64,000 nucleotides of DNA from the NCBI GenBank assembly GCA_033238645.1, contig BQXR01000010.1, positions 8,381-72,380 on the forward strand, given 5' to 3'. The notes beneath the pieces were generated by a model. It saw only the letters and a program-made list of their open reading frames with translations. It ran no database searches and had not been told where the DNA came from. The stretch comes from Thiomicrorhabdus sp033238645. GTDB lineage: Bacteria; Pseudomonadota; Gammaproteobacteria; Thiomicrospirales; Thiomicrospiraceae. The stretch's first letter is position 1, and each line of letters begins with the position of its first letter. A program made the position numbers and the translations under genes. Below are positions 1 through 9,742 of this stretch, piece by piece.

Positions 1-1
1 C

Positions 2-253
2 TTAGAGGAAGAGCGTCGCCTTGCTTATGTCGGTATCACCCGAGCAAAAAGAACCATGACCATGACTTATGCAACAAAACGCCGTAAGTATGGTGAAGAT
101 ATGGCCTGTGAGCCAAGCCGCTTTCTTGAAGAACTGCCAGAAGAGGCTTTAAAGTGGGAAGGAAAACCCGGTGTCGTTGTCAGTAAAGAAGAGCAAATGG
201 ATCATGGAAATGCACATCTTGCCAGCTTGAAGTCATTTCTAAAAAAGGATTAA
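2..253 (+). CDS. rep: ATP-dependent DNA helicase Rep, C-terminal fragment
   Basis: This is the 3' end of a UvrD/Rep-family helicase cut by the window start, about 83 residues in frame from base 2. The stretch EEERRLAYVGITRAK is helicase motif VI of superfamily 1A, and the following EPSRFLEELPEE is conserved in the family. The ending HLASLKSFLKKD resembles the short Rep tail and not the longer Tudor-like tail of UvrD, so Rep is preferred. Rep unwinds DNA 3' to 5' and helps forks pass bound proteins. An internal ATG in this frame (position 56) is not a real start, because the homology runs upstream of it. Confidence 0.85.
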   Translation, partial: LEEERRLAYVGITRAKRTMTMTYATKRRKYGEDMACEPSRFLEELPEEALKWEGKPGVVVSKEEQMDHGNAHLASLKSFLKKD

Positions 254-266
254 ATTAGAGGTTTTT

Positions 267-1481
267 ATGTCTATTTCACCTAACAACACCAGCGAAAATA
301 TCAATCCTTTTCAGTTTGCCCCTATGCCTCACATCCATTTTGGTTGGGGCATAAGACAAAAGCTACTCGACTCTCTCTCCAAAGATTACACTGGGCATAT
401 CGTACTGATTACTGGAAAAAGTATTTCTGAGCAGGGGCTATTTGGTGAGACACTCCTACAACAGCTAAAAAAAACTGCCTCTAATGTTAAGCATTTCATT
501 GTTTCTGGTGAGCCATCCCCCATGCTAGTTGATGAGATTGTTCAACAGTGTCATGTTGATAGCCAAGCAGTGATAGGACTAGGCGGAGGCAGTGTTTTAG
601 ATGCAGCTAAAGCCGTTGCAGGATTAATCCCTAGCCAGACTTCCGTAATGGACTATTTAGAAGGGGTTGGTTTAGGCAAACCGTTTCACGTGGAAACCTG
701 CCCTTTTATCGCGATTCCAACCACCGCAGGAACGGGCAGTGAAACAACCAAAAATGCAGTCCTTACAGAAATAGGCACTTTCAAAAAGTCATTCCGCGAT
801 GAGCAGCTTCTCGCAAAACAGGCTTGGCTAGACCCAGAACTACTGAAAAGCTGCCCTTTAGAAGTACTTTATGCCACAGGACTAGATGCCTTTACTCAAC
901 TACTTGAGTCCTATACAACGATTAATGCTAATCCCATCACTGACAGCTTAGCATGGCAAGGAATGACGCTCTTCAATGGTGCTTTTGAGGATATCAATAG
1001 TAAAGACCTTGAGCATCAAAAACGGGGTTATGGCAATTTAATGCTCGCTGCATCACTTTCAGGAACAACCTTAGCAAACGCAGGCCTTGGTGCTGTACAT
1101 GGTTTAGCAGGCCCCATAGGGGCTTTCTTTGAGGCACCACATGGTATTGTTTGTGCCAAATTATTAAAACCAATTACCGAGTTAAATATTCAATCACTAA
1201 AGAAACAAAACTCATCTAGCGGGTTGTTAATTTTAGAAAAATACAGGCAAATTAGCTACCTATTTAACCCAAATATAGCTGATTCAGAAGCGCTATCAGC
1301 ACTAATCCACACATTAGATAACCTGACAATAAACTATGCCCCTCAGGGACTCTCACAATATGGCCTGTCACAAAACAATATAGAAAAAGTTATTGCGAAC
1401 TGCCGAGGTGGAAGCATGCTTGGCAACCCTGTTACTTTGAGTGATGAACAGCTGATAGGTGCAATTGAATCATCCCTTTAA
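267..1481 (+). CDS. Iron-type (group III) alcohol dehydrogenase family protein
   Basis: A 404-residue member of the Fe-ADH/dehydroquinate-synthase-like superfamily, which reduces or oxidises alcohols and aldehydes with NAD(P). The nucleotide-binding GGGSVLDAAKAVAGL (about residues 106-120) and PTTAGTGSET (about 152) are clear, as are downstream metal-ligand histidines in GAVHGLAGPIG and EAPHGIVCAK. The first metal-ligand helix reads GLDAFTQLLESY: the Asp is present, but the usual His four residues later is Gln. Similar DALTQ variants exist in the family, so the protein may still be active with altered metal binding. It starts 13 bases after rep with an AGAGG ribosome site. The substrate cannot be told. 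Confidence 0.85.
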   Translation: MSISPNNTSENINPFQFAPMPHIHFGWGIRQKLLDSLSKDYTGHIVLITGKSISEQGLFGETLLQQLKKTASNVKHFIVSGEPSPMLVDEIVQQCHVDSQAVIGLGGGSVLDAAKAVAGLIPSQTSVMDYLEGVGLGKPFHVETCPFIAIPTTAGTGSETTKNAVLTEIGTFKKSFRDEQLLAKQAWLDPELLKSCPLEVLYATGLDAFTQLLESYTTINANPITDSLAWQGMTLFNGAFEDINSKDLEHQKRGYGNLMLAASLSGTTLANAGLGAVHGLAGPIGAFFEAPHGIVCAKLLKPITELNIQSLKKQNSSSGLLILEKYRQISYLFNPNIADSEALSALIHTLDNLTINYAPQGLSQYGLSQNNIEKVIANCRGGSMLGNPVTLSDEQLIGAIESSL

Positions 1482-1731
1482 CTAGGGGGGTTTCTAAATA
1501 TGATGAAATCCCAACTATTTAGGTACTTTTCCCTAGGCACTAAAGGGTAAAAAAGAGTATCATTACTCCAATTACGGCCTTAATATAAAAGAAAATAGGC
1601 ACTTTTTTATAAAAACAATTGTATTTAATGCATCATTCAATGGATAAATCAGTCGTTTATTATAAATAGATAACAATCCTTTTGAACGCAAACACAACCC
1701 TTTTACTATCGCATTCAATCAAGAGCAACTT

Positions 1732-2658
1732 ATGAAAAACCTTAAAATCATCTTAGCAACAAGCATCGTACTTATTGCTACCTTCCTTGCACCATCAATC
1801 CATGCAGAAAACCTTAGCCAAAATTTGACTCATGCAATGGAAAGTATAGTGAGTAAAGATTATGAGATTGTCACGACTTACTATAAAGATTTAGACCAAG
1901 ATGGTGTTAAAGATCAGTTTGATCACTGTCCAAACAGTTTTTATGGTACCGAAGTTGATCAGTTAGGCTGTGAACTTGATAGTGATAGTGACGGAGTTGT
2001 TGATCGATTTGATAAGTGCACAAGCACACCATATGGTGCAGTGGTTAACACTTTTGGTTGCCAGAACGATGAAGATGGTGATGGTGTATATGATAGCCAA
2101 GACTCTTGCCCAGGTACACCAAAGGGTGCGCGTGTTGACTTCAGAGGTTGTGCAATAGTTGAAGTCGATATTGATCAAGACCAAATTGATGATTCGGTTG
2201 ATGAGTGTACAGATACGCCTTTCAGAACCAAAGTCAATGGCCTCGGATGTGCACCTGTTGAAAGAATTCTGACTAACATTGTTTTTGATTCCTATGCTCA
2301 TGACGTCCGAGAAGACCAGGCCAGTATTCTAAGACAGGATGCGGCTCATTTAAGTGACTTAAATGATAATGAAGTAATCTTAATTACAGGCCACACTGAT
2401 TACCAAGGCATGGAACCAATAAACTTGCGCCTCTCTTGGCGCCGTGCGAACAGTGCTAAACAATTCCTCATTAAAGAGCTTGGCCACAGCGAAGACCGTG
2501 TATATATTATGGGTAAGGGTGAAATGGAACCGATTGCTGACAACGAAACTGAAGATGGTCGTCAGAAGAACCGTCGAATTGAGCTTAAAGTGATTACTGA
2601 TGAAGCACTGCCTATCGATGCACAACTTAATATCCCTGAAGAGATGCTAAAGCGATAG
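1732..2658 (+). CDS. OmpA-family outer membrane protein with thrombospondin type 3 repeats
   Basis: 308 residues. A signal peptide (cleavage near HAEN, residue 26) is followed by four Asp-rich calcium-binding thrombospondin type 3 repeats with paired cysteines (for example DLDQDGVKDQFDHCP and DEDGDGVYDSQDSCP), then a C-terminal OmpA-like peptidoglycan-binding domain (about 185-290) containing TGHTDYQG and GRQKNRRIEL. It probably lies in the periplasm or outer membrane and tethers to peptidoglycan. There is no N-terminal beta-barrel of OmpA length. It lies 85 bases upstream of lapG in the same direction, so it may be part of the Lap locus, though it is not one of the classical Lap genes. Confidence 0.85.
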   Translation: MKNLKIILATSIVLIATFLAPSIHAENLSQNLTHAMESIVSKDYEIVTTYYKDLDQDGVKDQFDHCPNSFYGTEVDQLGCELDSDSDGVVDRFDKCTSTPYGAVVNTFGCQNDEDGDGVYDSQDSCPGTPKGARVDFRGCAIVEVDIDQDQIDDSVDECTDTPFRTKVNGLGCAPVERILTNIVFDSYAHDVREDQASILRQDAAHLSDLNDNEVILITGHTDYQGMEPINLRLSWRRANSAKQFLIKELGHSEDRVYIMGKGEMEPIADNETEDGRQKNRRIELKVITDEALPIDAQLNIPEEMLKR

Positions 2659-2743
2659 AAAAGAATACCATCAAAATAATGGCTAAGCTCAAATTTAACG
2701 GTTTAGCATTGCCTTTATATTTAACCCTATATAAACTGTTGCC

Positions 2744-3406
2744 ATGAATAAACAGTTTGGGTTAAATACTTTTGTTTTCTGCTTAATAACAGCGCTGGGC
2801 ATTGCTTGGGTTACCGCTGGAGAAGCACCTCGTATGATCTCTGCACAAGAGATTCAATCTGCCATAAACACCTACGGCCCCCCTGCTGGAAAACGACTTC
2901 AAGCTTGGCAGAAATTAGTTGACGAAAACATTAACCTTCCTGAAGAGGAAAAACTCACCAACGTAAATAAGTTCTTTAATAAAGTTCGATTTATTTCTGA
3001 CATACTGCACTGGAATAAAAAAGACTACTGGGCAACCCCTGTTGAGCTACTTTCAACCAATGGTGGAGACTGTGAAGACTATACTATTGCCAAATATTTC
3101 ACGCTTAAAGCGCTCGGTGTTTCAGAAAAGAAACTCTACCTTACCTATGTAAAAGCCATTCGTCTTAACCAGGCACACATGGTACTCACCTATTTTAAAA
3201 CACCAAAATCAATTCCTGTTGTTTTAGACAATATCAATCCACGAATACTCAAAGCAACTAAACGTAGAGACCTTGTACCTATATACAGCTTTAATGGTGA
3301 TGGACTCTGGTTAGCTCGGCAACGAGGCAAAGGAAGGTCTGTTTCTGGTGGAACCAAAAAACTAAAAGCATGGAACAACCTACTTCAACGTCTTGATACC
3401 AATTAA
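2744..3406 (+). CDS. lapG: LapG-type periplasmic cysteine protease
   Basis: A 220-residue bacterial transglutaminase-like cysteine peptidase (Transglut_93). In the Lap system LapG cuts the N-terminus of a giant adhesin and releases it from the outer membrane when c-di-GMP is low. A signal segment covers residues 5-25. The catalytic triad is visible as Cys110 (GGDCEDY), His145 (QAHMVL) and Asp162 (VLDNINP), and the Asp/Glu flanking Cys110 match the calcium-binding residues of characterised LapG. Next to it is lapD, its inhibitor. Residues 46-48 (PPA) are encoded by a copy of the C-tract/TGCT repeat described elsewhere. No adhesin substrate is encoded in the window. Confidence 0.92.
   Translation: MNKQFGLNTFVFCLITALGIAWVTAGEAPRMISAQEIQSAINTYGPPAGKRLQAWQKLVDENINLPEEEKLTNVNKFFNKVRFISDILHWNKKDYWATPVELLSTNGGDCEDYTIAKYFTLKALGVSEKKLYLTYVKAIRLNQAHMVLTYFKTPKSIPVVLDNINPRILKATKRRDLVPIYSFNGDGLWLARQRGKGRSVSGGTKKLKAWNNLLQRLDTN
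2878..2893 (+). repeat. Dispersed C-tract repeat (C6, degenerate tail)
   Basis: Six Cs then TGCTGGAAAA, in lapG, read as Pro-Pro-Ala-Gly. Confidence 0.5.
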
Positions 3407-3493
3407 TATGCTAAACATGTTTTTTACTCAATACATTTTTTCGAATACACTACTAACCACTGCTATCCGCACTTGTTACAAAGGACTTAGATT

Positions 3494-5440
3494 ATGAGCT
3501 TGAATAAACAGATGATTATTTTCATAGCATCACTGCTATGCATCTTGCTAATCGGAACCTTTGGCCTAAATCTAAATAACACTAAAAACTTCCTACAACA
3601 ACAACTTAGCTCTCACGCGCAGGATACAGCGACCTCTCTAGGTCTTTCATTGAGTTCAATAGAAGATCCAGAAGACATCTCTAGTATGGAAACGATGATT
3701 AATGCGGTGTTTGATAGAGGTTATTATGCAACGATTGAACTGATTGATATTGAAGGTGAAACAATTTATCGCAAAGATAATACGAGTGAAATGGAGGAAG
3801 TTCCCAGCCTATTTATTAATACAATTAAACTCTCTGCCCCCCCTGCTCAAGCCCTTGTACAATCTGGCTGGATGCCAATTGGCACGCTCACAGTTACAAG
3901 CCATACTGGCTATGCTTATATCGAACTTTGGAAGTCCGCAATCAATATATTTTTATGGTTCTCAATTGCTGCTTTTGCTGCAATTATGATCATTATCTTC
4001 ACGCTAAAAATCATTCTTAAACCTTTGAAAAAAATGGAAGCACAAGCGCAGGCTATTGTTAAAAAAGAGTATCTACTTCAGGAAGATCTACCTGCAACCA
4101 TTGAGTTCCGCGAAGTTGTGTCGGCCATGAATGCGATGGTGACCAAACTTAAAACCGTTTTTGAGCGAGACGCAAATACGGCTGAAAAATTACAGAAAAT
4201 GGCCTTCCAAGACTCAGTCACCGAACTGAGTAACCGAACTCACTTTGAAATGATTATTGACTCATTACTTGATCCAAATAATGAGTCAGTACCAGGAACG
4301 ATCCTTTTAATTCGGGTTCAAGAGTTAAAAGAGCTTAATGATAAATTTGGTTATCTTTCAGGTGATAAGCTTATGAAGTTACTTGCTGACAGCATGCTGG
4401 ACAACCTTAATCATGGCGATAGTATCTTTGCACGATTAAACGGAACAGAGTTAGTTGCGGTATTACCAGGAACCCCCCCTGCTCAAATCAAACCACAGGC
4501 AGAAGCAATTACCCATAACATGGCTAATGTACTGAAAAGCATCTCTGCAGAAGGGGCGTCTACCTCTATCTCTATTGCCTATATGCACTATGAACCTGGG
4601 CAGAGAAGAGGCCCACTATTGGCAAGTTTAGATTTTGCAATTGAACAGGCTAATCAGCAAGGCAAAAATAGTGCCTACTACTACAAACAAACAGACGAAA
4701 ATAATAATGAAACACAATCGTGGGAGAAGATGCTTACTGATGCTATCGATAATAAGCGCTTTGTACTTTTCCAACAGAGTGCTTACGATCATTCTAGAAT
4801 GATACATGATCAAGAGATCTTAATTCGTATGCACGACCTAGATGGTAGCGTGAAGTCCGCAGGCTACTTTATGCCAGCTGTTGAACAGTTGAACAAGGTG
4901 GCTGAGATTGACCAACTAGTTATTGAGCTTGCTATTCAGTATCTAAAAACACAACCTGACAATCATCTACTGGCCATCAACCTCTCTAAGTCGATTATTG
5001 ATAATGGTCAATTTAAAACTTGGTTATTTAAAGCTATTTCTGCACTTGGACCTCTTGCGAAGAACTTATCTTTTGAAATGCCTGAACGCCTTATATTTGA
5101 AGAAAAGGTTTCTGCTTGGCCACTAATAAATGAATTAAAAGCACAAGGGGTTAGGTTTGGTATTGACCACTTTGGTAGTCGATTAACTAATATGAGGTAT
5201 CTACAAGACTTACGTCCAGATTACGTTAAGCTTGACGCCTCTTTCAGTAAAGTCATTGAAAATAATGAACAAACTAGAGACTATGTATCAAGCTTGTGCG
5301 AGTTAACCGATAGTTTAGATATCAAAGTGATTGCAATGGCCGTTGAAAATGAAGAACAGCAAAAAGCCTTCACTGATCTTGGTGTTGATTATTTCCAAGG
5401 CTATTTCTACGGGGCGCCAAGCCCAATTAATCAAACTTAA
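3494..5440 (+). CDS. lapD: LapD-type c-di-GMP receptor (degenerate HAMP-GGDEF-EAL)
   Basis: 648 residues. Order: TM helix (about 7-25), periplasmic sensor/output domain (30-148), TM helix (151-174), HAMP, degenerate GGDEF (RLNGTELVAVL near 315) and degenerate EAL (QEILIRM near 440, FEMPERLIFE for the usual EITE, GIDHFGSRLTN for DDFGTG). Neither catalytic site looks active, as in known LapD, which binds c-di-GMP through EAL and then sequesters LapG in the periplasm. Trp126 in SGWMPIG falls where LapD of Pseudomonas fluorescens uses Trp125 to grip LapG. Two C-tract repeat copies are read as PPAQ, at about residues 116-119 and 327-330. It follows lapG by 87 bases. Confidence 0.93.
   Translation: MSLNKQMIIFIASLLCILLIGTFGLNLNNTKNFLQQQLSSHAQDTATSLGLSLSSIEDPEDISSMETMINAVFDRGYYATIELIDIEGETIYRKDNTSEMEEVPSLFINTIKLSAPPAQALVQSGWMPIGTLTVTSHTGYAYIELWKSAINIFLWFSIAAFAAIMIIIFTLKIILKPLKKMEAQAQAIVKKEYLLQEDLPATIEFREVVSAMNAMVTKLKTVFERDANTAEKLQKMAFQDSVTELSNRTHFEMIIDSLLDPNNESVPGTILLIRVQELKELNDKFGYLSGDKLMKLLADSMLDNLNHGDSIFARLNGTELVAVLPGTPPAQIKPQAEAITHNMANVLKSISAEGASTSISIAYMHYEPGQRRGPLLASLDFAIEQANQQGKNSAYYYKQTDENNNETQSWEKMLTDAIDNKRFVLFQQSAYDHSRMIHDQEILIRMHDLDGSVKSAGYFMPAVEQLNKVAEIDQLVIELAIQYLKTQPDNHLLAINLSKSIIDNGQFKTWLFKAISALGPLAKNLSFEMPERLIFEEKVSAWPLINELKAQGVRFGIDHFGSRLTNMRYLQDLRPDYVKLDASFSKVIENNEQTRDYVSSLCELTDSLDIKVIAMAVENEEQQKAFTDLGVDYFQGYFYGAPSPINQT
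3837..3850 (+). repeat. Dispersed C-tract repeat (C7)
   Basis: Seven Cs then TGCTCAA, in lapD, read as PPAQ just before the LapG-contacting loop. Confidence 0.7.
4473..4489 (+). repeat. Dispersed C-tract repeat (C7)
   Basis: Seven Cs then TGCTCAAATC, in lapD, read as PPAQ inside the degenerate GGDEF domain. Confidence 0.75.
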
Positions 5441-5597
5441 CAGCATACAACTTCGCTTCGGATATGATTAGACAAGCATTTAAAATACCCTAGAATACGC
5501 AGGGTATGCTAACATTTCACATGCTAGTTACCATACACTTGAAAATCATGTCCAATATTACAAAAAATGACGAACCACAAGGCCTCTCAAAACAGAT

Positions 5598-7826
5598 ATG
5601 GAAAATAACAATCCAAGCAATAACGTTGAGCCAGCCGTGCAAGCCCCCAATACAGAATCAGAGAAAAACACCGATCCTGTTACTGAAACAAAGCATGACT
5701 CTACCTTTGACCTTCATAGCCCTCTACTAGACTGTTTAGTCATCTATACCAAATTAAATAGAACACCTTTTTCAAAAGAGTCTCTGATTGCGGGACTTCC
5801 AATAGACAAAGACATCATTTCGCCTGAAATATTTATACGTGCTGCTGACCGAGCAAGTCTTGTTGCTAGCTTTAAAGAACGTTCACTAGAGAACATTTCA
5901 AACCTTGTTCTACCTTGTATTCTGACTCTTAAAAATAATCAAGCATGTATCCTAGAAAAAATTGATATCGAAGCTGGTAACGCGCGTATTATCATGCCTG
6001 AAGCTCCTGAGGGTACTGTAGAGGTTGACCTTTCAAAACTAAGTGATGACTACACAGGCTTTACCATTTATTTAACCTCAAAAATCCATCATGACCAAAA
6101 ATCTGAAGACTTAATGGGATTTGAAAAAGGTCATTGGTTTTGGAGTACGCTTTGGTCATCAAAAGCAATCTATAGAGATGTATTAATTGCCTCCGTTGTG
6201 ATTAATTTATTTATCTTGGCCAACCCTCTATTTGTCATGAATGTTTATGATCGTATTGTTCCCAATAATGCTGTTGAATCTTTATGGGTTCTCGCAATTG
6301 GTGTCAGTGTCGTTTATATGTTCGATATTATTTTAAAATACTTACGATCCTATTTTCTTGAGGTTGCAGGAAAGAAAAGTGATGTCATTATGTCTGCAAA
6401 AATTTTTGAACAGACTCTAGGTCTAACAATGGCGAATAGGGAGGGTTCAATAGGCTCGGTTGCTAACACTCTGAGAGAATTTGACAGTATCCGAAGCTTT
6501 TTTACCTCGGGAACCATTGCCTCAATCGTCGATCTTCCATTTACAATTATATTTTTGCTTGTCATATTCTATGTTGCAGGAAACATTGTATTAGTCCCAA
6601 TCGCTATTATCATAATCATTCTACTTTATAGCATCCTATTAAAAGGCCCTATAGAACGTAGCATTGAAACAACCTACGAGGCAAATAGCCGGAAAAATAC
6701 TGTTCTAATTGAGACCCTAACTGCAATAGAAACAATTAAAGCATTAGGTGTTGAAGCTAGATCACAGTGGAAATGGGAACAAGCTATTGGAGAAATTGCT
6801 AGAGCAAGTATCCGATCTAAAATGTTACAAAGCTCTATCGGTCGAATGACTGGATTTATGCAACAGATGAGCACCGTTGTGATTGTTCTAACAGGGGTCT
6901 ACTTTATCCAAGAGGGTGACTTGACCATGGGGGGGTTGATTGCCACTGTAATGCTGAGCCAGCGTGCAATCGGCCCTATGGGACAACTTGCTAACTTGAC
7001 ATCAAGCTACTCACAAACTAAAACAGCCCTTGATTCACTAAATGCCTTAATGGAAAAAGAGATAGAGCGCCCTTCTGAGACCAGATTTATTCAGCATCCA
7101 AGATTTGAAGGCCGTATTGAGTTTAATAATGTTAGCTTCACCTACCCTGGTGAGACCAAACAAGCTTTAAATAGAGTAAGCTTTGTTATTACTCCTGGTG
7201 AAAAAGTTGGCATTATCGGACGAATAGGTTCTGGTAAGACCACTATTGAAAAACTGATACTTGGATTTTACAAGGTAGATGAAGGATCAATATTAATCGA
7301 TGGAATTGATATTACTCAACTTGATCCTGCTGAATTAAGACGCAATGTAAATTATGTTCCTCAAGACGTAACCCTTTTCAGTGGAGATGTTCGAGACAAT
7401 ATTTCATATAAAGCGCCATACATTGAAGATGCAGCAATACTTAATGCTGCTCGTCTTGCTGGTGTAGATGATTTTATAAAGCATCACCCTTCAGGTTATA
7501 GTCTTAAAATCAATGAAGGCGGTACATCATTATCAGGTGGTCAGCGTCAAAGCATAGCCGTTGCCCGAGCACTACTACTGGAGTCACCAATATACTTATT
7601 TGATGAACCTACCAATGCGATGGATGCCAAAACTGAGCAGTTGATGATTGATCGCCTAAAGCATGGTACGTTAAAAAGTACAACACTACTTGTAACGCAT
7701 AAAATGAGCCTTCTACAACTTACTGAACGTCTAATGGTTATGGATAGCGGTAAAGTAATTGCAGATGGACCCAAAGAAACTGTATTAGAAGCCTTGAAAA
7801 CCGGCAAAATAAGTAAGAAAAAATAA
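5598..7826 (+). CDS. lapB: LapB-type I secretion ABC transporter (permease/ATPase)
   Basis: 742 residues. An N-terminal extension of about 45 residues precedes a C39-peptidase-like domain (about 45-170) with no visible catalytic cysteine, as expected of LapB/HlyB-type exporters that do not cleave a leader. Six membrane helices (about 195-460) and an ATPase domain follow, with Walker A GRIGSGKTT, signature LSGGQRQ and Walker B IYLFDEP. It drives secretion of the large RTX-like adhesin through LapC and LapE. The ATG at 5598 lacks a strong ribosome site. The stop lies 3 bases before lapC, so the two are probably translationally coupled. Confidence 0.92.
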   Translation: MENNNPSNNVEPAVQAPNTESEKNTDPVTETKHDSTFDLHSPLLDCLVIYTKLNRTPFSKESLIAGLPIDKDIISPEIFIRAADRASLVASFKERSLENISNLVLPCILTLKNNQACILEKIDIEAGNARIIMPEAPEGTVEVDLSKLSDDYTGFTIYLTSKIHHDQKSEDLMGFEKGHWFWSTLWSSKAIYRDVLIASVVINLFILANPLFVMNVYDRIVPNNAVESLWVLAIGVSVVYMFDIILKYLRSYFLEVAGKKSDVIMSAKIFEQTLGLTMANREGSIGSVANTLREFDSIRSFFTSGTIASIVDLPFTIIFLLVIFYVAGNIVLVPIAIIIIILLYSILLKGPIERSIETTYEANSRKNTVLIETLTAIETIKALGVEARSQWKWEQAIGEIARASIRSKMLQSSIGRMTGFMQQMSTVVIVLTGVYFIQEGDLTMGGLIATVMLSQRAIGPMGQLANLTSSYSQTKTALDSLNALMEKEIERPSETRFIQHPRFEGRIEFNNVSFTYPGETKQALNRVSFVITPGEKVGIIGRIGSGKTTIEKLILGFYKVDEGSILIDGIDITQLDPAELRRNVNYVPQDVTLFSGDVRDNISYKAPYIEDAAILNAARLAGVDDFIKHHPSGYSLKINEGGTSLSGGQRQSIAVARALLLESPIYLFDEPTNAMDAKTEQLMIDRLKHGTLKSTTLLVTHKMSLLQLTERLMVMDSGKVIADGPKETVLEALKTGKISKKK

Positions 7827-7829
7827 CTT

Positions 7830-9617
7830 ATGACTAGTGAACACAAAAATAAAGATCAAGCCAAAAGCCCTACTATAGACAAGCCAAAAGAGTCTATTCA
7901 TACCGAGGGTAATCCGCCATCTAATCAGCAATTTTCGGAGCCATTACAGAAGCTTAAAGATTCAATGAGTTTTGATCGTGATGTACAACCTATCACTGAA
8001 ATTATGCCAGTACCTGAGGAACCATCAATTGCAAGCCCTCAGATGCCCGATGAAGATGCTCCTGAAAAAGTGGATAGTAAAATAATTAAGCTATTTTCAG
8101 CTATTAAACAATCATGCTCTTTAGAGCTTCCCGTTATCATTCAAGAGCCAGTGGAAGCACCTATCGGACCAGCTTCTCACAAGATAAGCCAGACATCTCA
8201 AGATACTGAAGAGGATAAAGCAGCTAAAAATACAGCTTCCGTTGAGGAGCCACAACCAGTAGAAGCTAAGCAAGCACCCGAAAAAACTCGCAAAGAACTG
8301 ATTGAAGAGAGAGATATTGAATTTATGTCTAGCCTAAGTCAGGCTGCACTTGAAAAACCAACTGCACGTTCTCAGTGGGTTGTTTGGATCATTTTGTTAA
8401 TTATCATTTGGCTAATAACATGGGCTAATTATGCTGAGTTAGACAAAATCATTCGTGGTGAAGGTAAGGTAGTTCCTTCTACAAAAATCCAAGTAATACA
8501 GAACCTTGAGGGGGGTATTGTAGAAGAGATATTTATCCACGCTGGGGATAGTGTTAAAAAAGGTCAGACTATAATCAAGTTAGACAATACACAGTTCTCA
8601 AGTTCATTTGATGAAAGTGAAATTAAAGAAGCACAGTTAAATGCTCAGGTACAGCGCCTAAAAGCAGAGGCATTTAAACAACCCTTCAAAGTAAAAAAAG
8701 CTTCTCCGGATAAGAGGGTACAAGCACTTTATGATAGAGAATATGCACTATATCAAGCTAGAAGAAAACAACACAAAACAAATGATAAAATCATTGTTGA
8801 ACAAATTGAACAGAAAAAACTTGAACTTAATGATGCCACTAGCCAGACCCAGCAACTTTCTCGCTCTCTTGAGTTACTAAGAGAAGAAGTCAACTTAATG
8901 CAACCACTAGTTAGACAAGGTATTGCATCTCAGGTAGATTTATTAAAGCTTAAACGTGAAGAAAATGACGCTTATTCGAAACTAAAATCAGTACAGTACT
9001 CGATTCCAAAAATTAAGTCTGTCATTACAGAGTATCGTGCTAAGCGAATCGAATTTAAAGAAGTCTTTCAAAATGAAGCTCATGAAGAACTCAATCAAGT
9101 ACTTGCCGAGATTAGCCAGTTAGAAAAGACTAAAATGGCACTTGCTGATAGAGTTAAACGTACAGATATAAAATCACCCGTTAATGGTATAGTTAAACAG
9201 ATATTTGTTAGCACCATTGGTGGTGTTGTCCAACCTGGTAGTGATATTGTGGAGATTGTTCCAGATGATGATACCCTTGTATTGGAAACTAAGATATTAC
9301 CTGCCGACATTGGATTTATCTATAAAGGCCTTACTGCAAAAGTTAAGTTCACAGCCTATGATTTTGCCATTTATGGTGGTTTAGATGGTACGGTTACTCA
9401 GTTGTCAGCGGATACTATCACTGATGAGGAAGGCAATAGTTTCTATATTGCTAGAATAAAAACGGAAAGAAACCACTTAGGATCTCCAAGGGCTCCTTTG
9501 TACCTACTTCCGGGAATGACTGCAAGCGTTGATGTTATCGTTGGCAAGCACACGCTCCTTAATTATCTGCTCAAGCCGATTATTAAAGCAAGAGATTTGG
9601 CTCTAAGAGAATCTTAG
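7830..9617 (+). CDS. lapC: LapC-type HlyD-family membrane fusion protein with long N-terminal tail
   Basis: 595 residues, well above the usual 430-470. A single TM helix (WVVWIILLIIIWLITWA, about 183-199) is followed by the HlyD signature GEGKVVPSTKIQVIQNLEGG, a long coiled coil (about 235-425), the lipoyl/barrel region (SPVNGIVKQI) and the conserved C-terminal beta domain. The first 180 residues are a low-complexity, Pro/Glu/Lys-rich, presumably cytoplasmic tail not typical of the family. The protein bridges LapB to LapE across the periplasm. It starts 3 bases after lapB. Confidence 0.9.
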   Translation: MTSEHKNKDQAKSPTIDKPKESIHTEGNPPSNQQFSEPLQKLKDSMSFDRDVQPITEIMPVPEEPSIASPQMPDEDAPEKVDSKIIKLFSAIKQSCSLELPVIIQEPVEAPIGPASHKISQTSQDTEEDKAAKNTASVEEPQPVEAKQAPEKTRKELIEERDIEFMSSLSQAALEKPTARSQWVVWIILLIIIWLITWANYAELDKIIRGEGKVVPSTKIQVIQNLEGGIVEEIFIHAGDSVKKGQTIIKLDNTQFSSSFDESEIKEAQLNAQVQRLKAEAFKQPFKVKKASPDKRVQALYDREYALYQARRKQHKTNDKIIVEQIEQKKLELNDATSQTQQLSRSLELLREEVNLMQPLVRQGIASQVDLLKLKREENDAYSKLKSVQYSIPKIKSVITEYRAKRIEFKEVFQNEAHEELNQVLAEISQLEKTKMALADRVKRTDIKSPVNGIVKQIFVSTIGGVVQPGSDIVEIVPDDDTLVLETKILPADIGFIYKGLTAKVKFTAYDFAIYGGLDGTVTQLSADTITDEEGNSFYIARIKTERNHLGSPRAPLYLLPGMTASVDVIVGKHTLLNYLLKPIIKARDLALRES

Positions 9618-9623
9618 AGGAAC

Positions 9624-9657
9624 TTTATACGTAATTTTATACAGGATTTTGTATAAT
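9624..9657 (+). promoter_or_regulatory. Promoter/operator candidate upstream of the lap luxR-type gene
   Basis: A perfect inverted repeat, TTATAC (9637-9642), 8 bases, GTATAA (9651-9656), overlaps a consensus -10 box TATAAT (9652-9657). A third half-site TTATAC lies at 9625-9630. The arrangement looks like an operator covering a promoter just before the LuxR-type gene that starts at 9743. No good -35 was seen, which fits an activator- or repressor-controlled promoter. Which protein binds is not known. Confidence 0.4.
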
Positions 9658-9742
9658 GACCGATACAATCAAATATGCGGTAAATTTAGGCTCAAAAGTA
9701 ACTATAAAGCTAGGCTATTATATTGATGGGACGGATCAATAA

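Noticed and set aside
6909..6915. G7 run in lapB, and similar G-runs at about 25350 and 52597, as minus-strand repeat copies
   Set aside because: On the minus strand they are followed by ATGG, TCTTC or TTCTAG, which lack the TGCTC part.
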